DNA of 64,000 bases from contig CATZZP010000004.1 of assembly GCA_958426775.1 (NCBI GenBank), forward strand, positions 1-64,000. Direction: 5' to 3'. The notes under the pieces were generated by a model. That model searched no databases. It was not told the DNA's origin and saw only the letters and a list, made by a program, of their open reading frames with translations. A program made the translations under genes and the position numbers. Below, piece after piece: positions 42,190 through 50,883 of this stretch (positions are counted from its first letter, which is position 1; each line of letters opens with the position of its first letter). The stretch comes from an uncultured Bacillota bacterium (lineage in GTDB: Bacteria; Bacillota; Clostridia; Lachnospirales; CAG-274).

Positions 42190-45100
42190 ATGAATAAAGA
42201 GGAAATATTTAATATCTTACAAATAGGGGAAACAAAGGAAACAGAGCTTATCAGGTCAGCTTATATGGAAAAGCTTGCCTATACTAACCCGGAGGATAAT
42301 CAGGAGGGCTTTAAAAGGCTCAGACAGGCTTATGAGGAAGCTATGGCACTTGCTGAAAAGGCAGAGGATAACTCCCCTGTAGGCTTGTGGATAAAAGCTG
42401 TAGAGGATACCTATAACAACTTTGACTTAAGGATTGATAAGTGGTCATGGGAGGAGCTTTTAGAGGATGAGGTCTGCACCGATGCAGGTACATATGCAGA
42501 TGCAAGAGAGGCTTTTTGTGCTTTTTTGATGAATAATGTTTATATACCCGATTTTCTTTTTGATATGATTTACAGTACCTTTAAAATAAAGGAGGACTAT
42601 GAGGAGCTTAGTGAAAAATTCCCTACAGGCTTTCTGGATTTCCTTTTAAGACGAGGTAACGGTATTAAAATTGAACTTGTTCAGGGGGATAAGGGTGAAG
42701 ATGTTGACAAAGCCTGTAATTTGTGGTTTGATTACAGAAAGTCAGCTTATGCAAATGACGAAAAGCAACAGCTTGAGCTTATAGACGAATATACGGTATT
42801 AAATGTAAAAATGCCTTATTTTGACGTGGATATAGCCGTTTATATGGCAACAAACGGGCAAAATGCCGAGGCTGAGGAAATATTAGCATATCTTGAGCCT
42901 TTTATGGATAAGGATGGGTATATTTTATCCAACTGTGCAAATGCACAAATGAAGCTTGGTAATATAGAAAAAGCAAATGAAATATGCAATATTGCAGAGG
43001 AAAAATACCCCGAAAATACTCTTGTAAAGGTTTTGAGAGCAGAGGCAAAAGAGCTTGAGGGGGATTATGCAACTGCTAAAAAAATGTATGAAAAGCTTTA
43101 TGAAAAAAGCGATAACCCTGACATATTTGCCAGATTGCAGGGGGTAAATGAAAAGCTTATAAATACAATAAATTCCGAAACAGAGGAGAACAAAATAGAG
43201 CTTGGCTGGTGCTACTATCAGAATGAGAAAAATGAAGAGCTTATTAAGCTTATGGATAGCTTTGAGCCAAAGGAAGAAAAGAATTTTCAAATGTATTACA
43301 ATCTGCGGAGCAGGGCACTTTTAGCAAGCAAAAGATATGATGAGGCTTTGGAATGTATTGACAGATGGCGGTTTGAGCTTGATAGGCTTAAAACGGAAAA
43401 TGAAAAGGAGGAAAACGACAGAAAAAGGCGTATAGTTTTGTCTGCCTTTTTTGCTGCACGCTGTTTAAGGCTTATATGGTCTGAAAATAATGATAAGGCT
43501 GTTCTTGAAAAGGCTCTTGAAAAGGCAGAGGAGCCTACCGTGTGTGAGGAAACACAGCCTTTATTACAGCTTTGGCTTGAAAGGGCTGCTGTTTTAAAGG
43601 AGCTTGGGCAGTACGAAAAGGCTGTGGAGCTTTGTACGGCAATATATGAAAAGGATAACAACTGTATACCTGCCTGCTTTATAAGGCAGGAATGTAATTT
43701 TGAGCTTAGAAGACCGGGAGCAGTCCTTGATGACTACAGGCTTGTAACAGACCTTGTACCTGATTTGGATGTGGCATTCCCCTATGCCGTAGCGGCACAT
43801 CTGTTTGTGGCATATGACAGGTACGATGACGCCTTGAATATAATAAAAAGAGCAGAGGATAATAATGCTGAAAGTGATTATTTAAGCTATGTCAAGGCAA
43901 GTGCCCTAAGGTATAAGGCAAGATGTGAGGAGGAAACAAGGTCTGCCCTTGAAATACTTACTGATATTGCTTCTAAGCCAAAGGATAAGCGTACAGAACT
44001 TAACTTTAACCGTACCCTTGATTTATATGAGGAAATCTGCTTTGCACATATGGATTTAAAGCAGTGGAAAGAGGCAGAGTCTGCTGTTGACAAGGCTATT
44101 GATATGGAGCCTGAAAATATGGAAAGGTATAGAATTAAGCTGGATATTTTCAGACAGGCAGATCTAAAAAATGATTTCGACAAATGTGTAAGACGTATTA
44201 AGGCTAAATTCGGTACCACTGCCTTTATACTGTATGAGCAGGCAAGAACTGTTGAAGGGACTGATATTTTAAGGGCAATTAAGCTTTACAGCAAGGCATT
44301 AAAGCTTGATGATAGCTACAAGGATACAAATTCAAGGCTTAGAGCCTTATATCAGAAAAAATATTTAGATAATTACAATATTAAAGATTTTGATTTGGCT
44401 TTAAGCTATGCCGATAAGGAAATATCTATTTATCCGTATGCAAGAGAGTATGTGGACAGAGGTATCTTGTATATGAATGCGGGCAGAGGAGAAGAGGCGG
44501 AACAGGACTTTAGAAAGGCTGTAGAGCTGGACGACGAATATGTTTGGGCATATGAATGGTTAGGTGACTCTCTGCGTATTCAGAAAAAGCATGAAAATGC
44601 AATAAATGCCTATGAGCAAGCCTATAAGATCTCAAGGAATGAAAGTAATTACTATGTCTTAAAGGACTACTCTTTAGGTCTTGAGGCGGCTATGGATTAT
44701 AAAAAAGCTATAGAAATCCTGCTTGAAATGGCAGAAAAATTTCCTGAGGATAAAAACGTTTTGAAAACTCTTGCAGGGGTTTATCAAAAAGACAGACAGT
44801 ATGATAAGTCCTACGAAGCCTATATGAGCTACAGGAAAAATCCTCAGCTTGAAGTTTATGAGCTTGTGGAAAACGATATGGATTTATTGGAGCTTATGCT
44901 AAGTATGGACAACAAAAAACAGGAGGCATTTGAGCTTATATCTGCTACATATAATGCACATAAGAGAAAACGTATTCCCAGGCTGGAAATGAATATGGCA
45001 TTTTATTACTGCTATTATGAAAACAACAAACAACTCACATGTAAATATGCAGATAAAGCTGTCAAATATGCAAATGCAGGTCGGGATATATCAGAACGCC

Positions 45101-45525
45101 GATACTGCATAGGAAAGAGAATGGAAATGCTTGCAGTTTTTAATGACCGTTTGCACAGGGTTAAAACTCAGTTTACGGAAATGTCTTTTATGGATGCCGA
45201 CAAGCTGGACCCATTCAGCAATAAAAAGGTGCCATACTTTAATTTAGCCACACAAAAAGTAGACCTTTTTAAGTACGGTATGTACTATTACTATAAAGGA
45301 GATAAAAAGACTGCCTTTAAAATGTTCAAGGATATGCAGACAGGCTGTAATTGTACTTATTGCGGGTATAATGTATGCGTGGAGGCAATTGTAGGCAAGG
45401 CACTTATGCACGAAGACAAGGGGGAATACAAGGAAGCCCTCGAATGTCTTGAAAGAGTTCTGGAGGAGGGCTTTGACCCATATCTGATAAACAGATTTAT
45501 AGAAAGAATTAAGGAAAAGATGTGA
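42190..45525 (+). CDS. Giant TPR protein with J-like N-terminus lacking HPD
   Basis: 1,111 residues, soluble. Residues 1-60 look like a degenerate J domain (EEIFNILQI ... IRSAYMEKLAYTNPEDNQEG, then FKRLRQAYEEAM), with NPE/PED in place of HPD. The rest is mostly TPR helices (for example YATAKKMYEKLYEKSDNPDI; RYDEALECIDRW; GRGEEAEQDFRKAVELDDEY; KHENAINAYEQAYKI), plus a cysteine motif near the C-terminus (GCNCTYCGYNVC). The pairing with the downstream HscC-type Hsp70, five bases on, parallels the J-like DjlB/DjlC and HscC of E. coli, where the J proteins are also encoded beside the chaperone. A co-chaperone or scaffold role is inferred. Confidence 0.75.
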   Translation: MNKEEIFNILQIGETKETELIRSAYMEKLAYTNPEDNQEGFKRLRQAYEEAMALAEKAEDNSPVGLWIKAVEDTYNNFDLRIDKWSWEELLEDEVCTDAGTYADAREAFCAFLMNNVYIPDFLFDMIYSTFKIKEDYEELSEKFPTGFLDFLLRRGNGIKIELVQGDKGEDVDKACNLWFDYRKSAYANDEKQQLELIDEYTVLNVKMPYFDVDIAVYMATNGQNAEAEEILAYLEPFMDKDGYILSNCANAQMKLGNIEKANEICNIAEEKYPENTLVKVLRAEAKELEGDYATAKKMYEKLYEKSDNPDIFARLQGVNEKLINTINSETEENKIELGWCYYQNEKNEELIKLMDSFEPKEEKNFQMYYNLRSRALLASKRYDEALECIDRWRFELDRLKTENEKEENDRKRRIVLSAFFAARCLRLIWSENNDKAVLEKALEKAEEPTVCEETQPLLQLWLERAAVLKELGQYEKAVELCTAIYEKDNNCIPACFIRQECNFELRRPGAVLDDYRLVTDLVPDLDVAFPYAVAAHLFVAYDRYDDALNIIKRAEDNNAESDYLSYVKASALRYKARCEEETRSALEILTDIASKPKDKRTELNFNRTLDLYEEICFAHMDLKQWKEAESAVDKAIDMEPENMERYRIKLDIFRQADLKNDFDKCVRRIKAKFGTTAFILYEQARTVEGTDILRAIKLYSKALKLDDSYKDTNSRLRALYQKKYLDNYNIKDFDLALSYADKEISIYPYAREYVDRGILYMNAGRGEEAEQDFRKAVELDDEYVWAYEWLGDSLRIQKKHENAINAYEQAYKISRNESNYYVLKDYSLGLEAAMDYKKAIEILLEMAEKFPEDKNVLKTLAGVYQKDRQYDKSYEAYMSYRKNPQLEVYELVENDMDLLELMLSMDNKKQEAFELISATYNAHKRKRIPRLEMNMAFYYCYYENNKQLTCKYADKAVKYANAGRDISERRYCIGKRMEMLAVFNDRLHRVKTQFTEMSFMDADKLDPFSNKKVPYFNLATQKVDLFKYGMYYYYKGDKKTAFKMFKDMQTGCNCTYCGYNVCVEAIVGKALMHEDKGEYKEALECLERVLEEGFDPYLINRFIERIKEKM

Positions 45526-45529
45526 TAAA

Positions 45530-47224
45530 ATGATAATCGGAATAGATTTAGGTACAACCAACTCCCTTGCGGCGGTTTTTAAGGACGGTAAGGCAGAAAT
45601 TATACCTAACCGTTTAGGCTCTCACTTAACAAAATCCGTTGTTGCCATTGATGATGACGGTAAGGTTTTGGTAGGCGAAACTGCATGGGAGCGTATGCAG
45701 GTGCACCCCTATACTGCCGCTTCGGTTTTTAAAAGGAGTATGGGCAGTAATAAAAAATTTATGCTTTCGGGCAAGGAGTTTAATGCAGAGGAACTTTCCT
45801 CCTTTGTATTAAGATACCTTAAAGAGGATGCGGAAAAGTTTTTGGGTGAAGAGGTAACAGAGGCGGTTATAAGTGTGCCTGCCTACTTTAATGACGCAAG
45901 GCGTAGGGCGACTAAACGTGCAGGAGAGCTTGCAGGCTTAAAGGTAGAGCGTATTATAAGCGAGCCTACTGCCGCCGCTGTTTCCTACGGTATATATAAC
46001 AAAAGCGAGAATACTAAGTTTTTGATTTTTGATTTAGGCGGAGGTACCTTTGATATTTCCGTTCTGGAGCTTTGCGGTAATATAATAGAGGTAAGAGCTG
46101 TTGCAGGAGATAATTATCTGGGCGGTGAGGATTTTACAAGAGTGCTTATTGATATGTTCTTAAAAGAGCATAATATTAAGGAGGAAGAACTTACCCAAAA
46201 GGAACAGGCTAAGTTAAGACGTGAGGCTGAAAGGTGTAAGATAAGCTTTTCGGAGGATAGTGAGCATAAAATTACCTGTAAGCTTCAGGATAAGGAATAT
46301 ACAAGCTGTATTACTGAGGCAGATTATGAAAAAAATTGTCAGGAGCTTCTGGAAAGAATTAAAAAGCCTGTAAGAAAAAGCCTCAGTGATGCCAAAATAA
46401 GGCTTAAGGATATTAATATGGTAATACCTGTAGGAGGAGCTACAAGACTTCCTATTATCCGTAAGTTTATGACAAGGCTTTTTGAGCAGTTTCCCCGTAA
46501 CGAGGTTAATCCTGATGAAGCGGTTGCTTTAGGTGCGGCCTTGCAAAGTGCCATAAAGGAAAGAAATGAGGCTATTAAGGAGATAGTCCTAACCGATGTA
46601 TGTCCCTTTACACTTGGCACAGAGGTATCTGTTGATAAGGGTGACGGCTTTTTTGAGGCAGGTCATTACTGCCCTATTATTGAAAGAAATACCGTTATCC
46701 CTGCAAGCCGCACGGAAAGATTGTATACCATAAGAGATAACCAGAGTCGTATTAATATTAATGTGTTGCAGGGGGAAAGTCGATTTGCCCAAAACAATGT
46801 TTCCCTTGCAGAGTTTGACATTAAAATACCTAAAAACAAGGCGGGCGAAGAGGCTGTTGATGTTACCTATACCTATGATATAAACTCTATTTTAGAGGTA
46901 GAGGTAAAAATTGTGTCAACAGGTGAAAAGGTTAAGCATATAATTAAAGGACAAGACCTTGACTTAACTGATGAGGAAATTGCAAAGCGTATGGAGGAGC
47001 TTAGCTATCTTAAAATTGCTCCTCGTGAGCAGGAGGCAAACAGGCTTATCCTTGCCAAGGCGGACAGATTGTATGAGGAGCTTACAGGTGATACACGTGT
47101 TATGCTTGATATGGCTGTACGCAGGTTTGAAAATGCTCTTGACAGTCGTGATGACGAGCAGACAGGTCAGGCACTTAAGGAGCTTAACGAAATGATGAAG
47201 GATTTAGAGGAGAGATTTTTTTGA
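45530..47224 (+). CDS. hscC: HscC-type Hsp70 chaperone
   Basis: 564 residues, shorter than DnaK because the C-terminal lid is reduced. ATPase motifs are GIDLGTTNSLAAVF at 4-17, VPAYFNDARRRATKRAGELA, SEPTAAAVSYG, FDLGGGTFDISV and IPVGGATRLPIIRKF; the substrate-binding beta domain follows (INVLQGESRFAQNNVSLAEF). Subtype chosen for length, the short C-terminus and the J-like neighbour. AAGGAAAAG precedes the ATG. The end overlaps the TTG start of ruvA. Confidence 0.9.
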   Translation: MIIGIDLGTTNSLAAVFKDGKAEIIPNRLGSHLTKSVVAIDDDGKVLVGETAWERMQVHPYTAASVFKRSMGSNKKFMLSGKEFNAEELSSFVLRYLKEDAEKFLGEEVTEAVISVPAYFNDARRRATKRAGELAGLKVERIISEPTAAAVSYGIYNKSENTKFLIFDLGGGTFDISVLELCGNIIEVRAVAGDNYLGGEDFTRVLIDMFLKEHNIKEEELTQKEQAKLRREAERCKISFSEDSEHKITCKLQDKEYTSCITEADYEKNCQELLERIKKPVRKSLSDAKIRLKDINMVIPVGGATRLPIIRKFMTRLFEQFPRNEVNPDEAVALGAALQSAIKERNEAIKEIVLTDVCPFTLGTEVSVDKGDGFFEAGHYCPIIERNTVIPASRTERLYTIRDNQSRININVLQGESRFAQNNVSLAEFDIKIPKNKAGEEAVDVTYTYDINSILEVEVKIVSTGEKVKHIIKGQDLDLTDEEIAKRMEELSYLKIAPREQEANRLILAKADRLYEELTGDTRVMLDMAVRRFENALDSRDDEQTGQALKELNEMMKDLEERFF

Positions 47225-47820
47225 TAAGCTACATAAGCGGAATATTGAAATATATTACACAGGAATATATAATAGTAGATAATAAGGGCATAGGCTATAA
47301 TATATGGGTATCTCCCAAAACAATAAGCCTTCTTCCCCGAATAGGCGATGAGGTATGCATTTATACCTATATGAGTGTAAGTGAAAACGGTATAGGTCTT
47401 TACGGCTTTTATTCAATGGAAGAATTGGAGCTTTTTAATTCTCTTATAGGTGTAAGCGGTGTAGGTCCGAAGGGGGCTTTGGGAATTTTAGGGGTTTTAA
47501 GTCCGTCAGAGCTGATAATGGCAGTACTAACAGATGATATTAAAGCATTAAGCTCTGCTCCGGGAGTGGGTAAAAAGACTGCCCAAAGGCTTGTACTGGA
47601 GCTTAAGGATAAGCTTGATGCTTCTCAGGCGGTAAATACAGATAATTTTGAGGTTAATACCCATAACTTACAGTCAGGAGAAAAGGACGAGGCGATAGAG
47701 GCACTTGTTGCCTTAGGCTTTTCAAAAGCAGAGGCTATGAAGGCTGTAAATGCTGTTTACATAGAGGATATGACGGCAGAAAAAGCCGTAAGCCTTGCAC
47801 TCAGGGTATTAGGTAGGTGA
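47221..47820 (+). CDS. ruvA: Holliday junction DNA helicase subunit RuvA
   Basis: Binds four-way junctions and loads RuvB. 199 residues. OB-like domain I beginning MISYISGILKYI, HhH motifs (LIGVSGVGPKGALGIL; LSSAPGVGKKTAQRLVLELK) and the C-terminal RuvB-binding domain III (DEAIEALVALGFSKAEAMKAV). The start is a TTG overlapping the hscC stop (TTGA), with GAGGAGAG upstream. Immediately followed by ruvB. Confidence 0.97.
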   Translation: MISYISGILKYITQEYIIVDNKGIGYNIWVSPKTISLLPRIGDEVCIYTYMSVSENGIGLYGFYSMEELELFNSLIGVSGVGPKGALGILGVLSPSELIMAVLTDDIKALSSAPGVGKKTAQRLVLELKDKLDASQAVNTDNFEVNTHNLQSGEKDEAIEALVALGFSKAEAMKAVNAVYIEDMTAEKAVSLALRVLGR

Positions 47821-47824
47821 AAAA

Positions 47825-48835
47825 ATGGCAGACAGAATTATTACAACAGGAGCTTTGACTGAGGATAAGGAAAATGAGCCTAAGCTCCGTCCCCAAAGCT
47901 TTGATTCATATGTGGGTCAAACTAAGGTTAAGGAGAACCTTAAGGTATATATAGAGGCGGCGAAAAAACGTAAAGAGCCTTTGGACCATGTATTACTTTA
48001 CGGACCTCCGGGGCTTGGAAAAACAACCCTCTCTAATATAATTGCAAATGAAATGGGTGTAGGTATTAAGGTTACCTCGGGTCCTGCTATAGAAAGCCCT
48101 AAGGATATGGCAACTGTCTTAAATAATCTTAATGAGGGTGACATATTATTTATAGATGAAATACACAGACTCGGTAAGCTGGTGGAGGAGGTGCTTTACT
48201 CTGCTATGGAGGACTATGTGCTGGATATTTTTATAGGCAAGGGTCCGGGAGCAAAAAGCCTTAGAATAAGCCTGCCTAAATTTACCTTGGTGGGTGCAAC
48301 CACAAGAAGCGGTCTTTTATCAGCTCCTTTAAGAGATAGGTTTGGTGTTATAAGTAGGCTGGAGCTTTATGAGCCTGAGGATTTGAAAAAGATAATCCTG
48401 CGTTCAGCACAGGTTTTGTCAATACCTATTGATGATATGGGTGCAAATGAGCTTGCTATGCGTTCAAGAGGCACACCCCGTATTGCAAACCGTCTTTTAA
48501 AAAGGGTCAGGGATTTTGCTCAGGTAAGACACAGCGGCATAATTACTCAAGAGGTTGCAAGGGAAAGTCTTGATATACTGGAAATTGACTCACTTGGTCT
48601 TGATATAACAGACAGAAATATGCTCCTTGCCATGATTGAAAAATTCAGCGGAGGACCTGTAGGACTGAATACACTTGCAGTATCTATCGGTGAAGAGCCG
48701 GATACAATAGAGGATGTATATGAACCATATTTAATTCAGCTGGGCTTTATTAAACGCACACCTACAGGCAGAGTTGTAACCCAATCAGGCTATGAGCATT
48801 TTGGTATGTCTTATTTAGGAGGTACGGATAAATGA
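47825..48835 (+). CDS. ruvB: Holliday junction branch-migration ATPase RuvB
   Basis: 336 residues. LRPQSFDSYVGQ at the N-terminus, Walker A GPPGLGKTTLS near 60-70, Walker B FIDEIHRL near 112-119, GATTRSGLLSAPLRDRFG (sensor 1 and arginine finger) and a C-terminal winged helix (GFIKRTPTGRVVTQSGYEHFG). GGTGA precedes the ATG. Confidence 0.98.
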   Translation: MADRIITTGALTEDKENEPKLRPQSFDSYVGQTKVKENLKVYIEAAKKRKEPLDHVLLYGPPGLGKTTLSNIIANEMGVGIKVTSGPAIESPKDMATVLNNLNEGDILFIDEIHRLGKLVEEVLYSAMEDYVLDIFIGKGPGAKSLRISLPKFTLVGATTRSGLLSAPLRDRFGVISRLELYEPEDLKKIILRSAQVLSIPIDDMGANELAMRSRGTPRIANRLLKRVRDFAQVRHSGIITQEVARESLDILEIDSLGLDITDRNMLLAMIEKFSGGPVGLNTLAVSIGEEPDTIEDVYEPYLIQLGFIKRTPTGRVVTQSGYEHFGMSYLGGTDK

Positions 48836-49104
48836 TAAAAATGGAAGTTGAGGAGTTTGTATACGAGGTAAAAGAGGAAATACTTTGTTATGAGGAGCTA
48901 GGCAAGGAAAAATCGGAGGAATGGGGAGAAAGATTTAACCTTTGGTTAAAAGATAAAAGCATTAAAAAAAAGAATATAGTTGAAAAGGGCGGAAAGCTTT
49001 ACTATTGCTTAGAGGACGAAAGTGCTGTTTTTGATATAGCCGATGAGTTTTTAGAGGCTGTTGAAAATAATAATGAAGAAGAATATTGGAAAAAATTCCA
49101 ATAA
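48832..49104 (+). CDS. Small acidic protein of unknown function
   Basis: 90 residues, highly charged, with many Glu and Lys; helical prediction at 4-45 (VEEFVYEVKEEIL, EKSEEWGERF) and a small beta part (KGGKLYYCLEDESAVFD). No family recognised. ATG overlaps the ruvB stop (ATGA) and AGGAGG lies ten bases before it, so it is truly translated and coupled to ruvB. Confidence 0.7.
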   Translation: MIKMEVEEFVYEVKEEILCYEELGKEKSEEWGERFNLWLKDKSIKKKNIVEKGGKLYYCLEDESAVFDIADEFLEAVENNNEEEYWKKFQ

Positions 49105-49123
49105 TAAAACAGGAGGTGGAAGC

Positions 49124-50488
49124 TTGGAGGAAGAAAAAAAGGATTTAGACACAGGGTCTGATGAAAAGGAACAAGCAAGTGATGTTAATTCGGGAGATAA
49201 TATTTTTGAGCTTGACAAACAGTTAGAGGAAATAAAAAGACAGTCCTTAGCAGAGCTTGAAAATATGGAACGTATTATAAGCGAGAATGAGAAAATTAAG
49301 AATGAAATTGAAATACAGGCGGAGCAAAGGTCAAAAAATGAAACAGAAACAAAAAAGAATAACAGACACTCTACCGTAATTTTTATTTTACTGTTGCTTT
49401 TTATCTGCACCTGTTCTATTATAAGTATTTTTATAATAAAGCCTATGAAGGACTACAACAAGGCTGTTGAGCTTATGGAAAATAAGCAGTTTGATGCGGC
49501 TATGGAACAGTTTGCAAAGCTTGAGGACTATGAGGATTCCCTTATACTTATTAAGGAGTGTAAATACCGTAAGGCAGAGGAATATGCTTTACAGGGCAAA
49601 GACGGACTTGCAATTTCAGCCTTTAGTGAAATTAAAGACTATAAGGACAGTGTTGACAGAATTAACAGCTTTATCGGCTCGGGCGAGGGCATTATAGCTG
49701 TGGGAGATAAGCACAGTGTAGCAGTAAATTCTATAGGCAGGGTGCTTGCTGCAGGTGATAATACCTACAAGCAGTGTGAGGTTGAAGAATGGAACGGCAT
49801 AACTGCCGTTGCGGCAGGTACAAACCATACCTTAGGCTTGTGTGCAGACGGCAGTGTAGTAGCAACGGGCAGTGACGGATACGGTCAATGTCAGGTTGAG
49901 GATTGGCACAATATAGTCTATATTGCGGCGGCAGGCAATACAAGCTACGGCATCAGAGAGGACGGCAGTGTGGTTGCTGCAGGTGATAATGCAAGAGGAC
50001 AGTGCGATGTTGCTAATGATACATTTACTAACGTTACCAAGCTTGTATGCGGCGGTGAATATGTAATTGCACTTAAAGCCGACGGAAGTCTTGTTTCGGC
50101 GGGCAATGTTGAAAAGCTTAAGGGCTTTGAAAGCTGGCATAATATAAAGGATATATCTGCACTTAACTTTACTCTTTGCGGATTAAAGTCTGACGGTACT
50201 GTAATTACCTGCGGTGATATGAACAATAAAAATGCCGATGAATGGGTCGGTGTTAAATATGTAAATGCCGGTAATTGTTATTTGGTTGCCATAAAGGAAA
50301 ACGGTGATGTTCTTTCCACCACAAACCTTACAGATACACTTAAAACGGCTCTTGAAAGCTCTGTCAGGATAGAATGCGGAATGAATCATATTCTTGTTTT
50401 AAAAAATAACGGCACTGTTACGGCAATAGGTCAAAATAAGTATGGCGAGTGTCTTGTAAATGAATGGCGGGACATAATGATTAGATAA
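49124..50488 (+). CDS. Membrane-anchored RCC1-like beta-propeller protein
   Basis: 454 residues from the TTG at 49124, chosen because GGAGGTGG lies upstream; no ATG fits. Order: charged coiled-coil region (1-75), one transmembrane helix (near 85-107), a TPR-like pair (NKAVELMENKQFDAAMEQFA; LAISAFSEIKDYKDS), then about seven RCC1-type blades with the repeated pattern AVGDKHSVAVNSIGRVLAAG, HTLGLCADGSVVATGSDGYG and GIREDGSVVAAGDNARGQCD. The propeller would lie outside the cell. Function unknown; such proteins in Clostridia may bind wall polymers or proteins. Confidence 0.8.
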   Translation: MEEEKKDLDTGSDEKEQASDVNSGDNIFELDKQLEEIKRQSLAELENMERIISENEKIKNEIEIQAEQRSKNETETKKNNRHSTVIFILLLLFICTCSIISIFIIKPMKDYNKAVELMENKQFDAAMEQFAKLEDYEDSLILIKECKYRKAEEYALQGKDGLAISAFSEIKDYKDSVDRINSFIGSGEGIIAVGDKHSVAVNSIGRVLAAGDNTYKQCEVEEWNGITAVAAGTNHTLGLCADGSVVATGSDGYGQCQVEDWHNIVYIAAAGNTSYGIREDGSVVAAGDNARGQCDVANDTFTNVTKLVCGGEYVIALKADGSLVSAGNVEKLKGFESWHNIKDISALNFTLCGLKSDGTVITCGDMNNKNADEWVGVKYVNAGNCYLVAIKENGDVLSTTNLTDTLKTALESSVRIECGMNHILVLKNNGTVTAIGQNKYGECLVNEWRDIMIR

Positions 50489-50600
50489 ATAATATATAGT
50501 AAAATTGCATATCCTATTGTTTGTAAAAAAATTGCTAAGGTTTTCATATCAACAAACAAGGTTGATTGGTAAAACTGCTAAAAAAAATTTAAAAAACTCT

Positions 50601-50629
50601 TTGCAAAACATAAAAAATTATGTTATAAT
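50601..50629 (+). promoter_or_regulatory. Distal sigma-A promoter of the ABC importer
   Basis: TTGCAA at 50601-50606 and TATAAT at 50624-50629 with a 17-base spacer. It would make a leader of about 250 bases. The 395-base gap 50489-50883 holds this promoter, a second one at 50768 and small hairpins (50816-50821 GCACAG with 50833-50838 CTGTGC); no gene is seen. Confidence 0.65.
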
Positions 50630-50767
50630 TAAAAAAGGGTTAAGATAATTAATTTAATCTTGTGATAGTTTTAAGGTTTTTTTAATAGTTTTAAGGGGCG
50701 TTTGTGCAAAAAAACGAGTTTTTTATAAAAAAATTATAAATTTTGACGGTTTTTTGCAAAAATACTC

Positions 50768-50796
50768 TTTACAAATTGCTGAAAAAACGTTATTCT
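50768..50796 (+). promoter_or_regulatory. Proximal sigma-A promoter of the ABC importer
   Basis: TTTACA at 50768-50773 and TATTCT at 50791-50796 with a 17-base spacer, about 85 bases before the binding-protein start. Confidence 0.5.
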
Positions 50797-50883
50797 ATTA
50801 TTAGGTTAAATATTTGCACAGTTTTTACCTGGCTGTGCTAAAGAAAACTATACAATATAACCTATTTATGAAGGAGGATTTCC

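Noticed and set aside
50774..50796. A catabolite-response element before the ABC importer (TGAAAAAACGTTATTC)
   Set aside because: Several consensus positions do not match; too weak to call.
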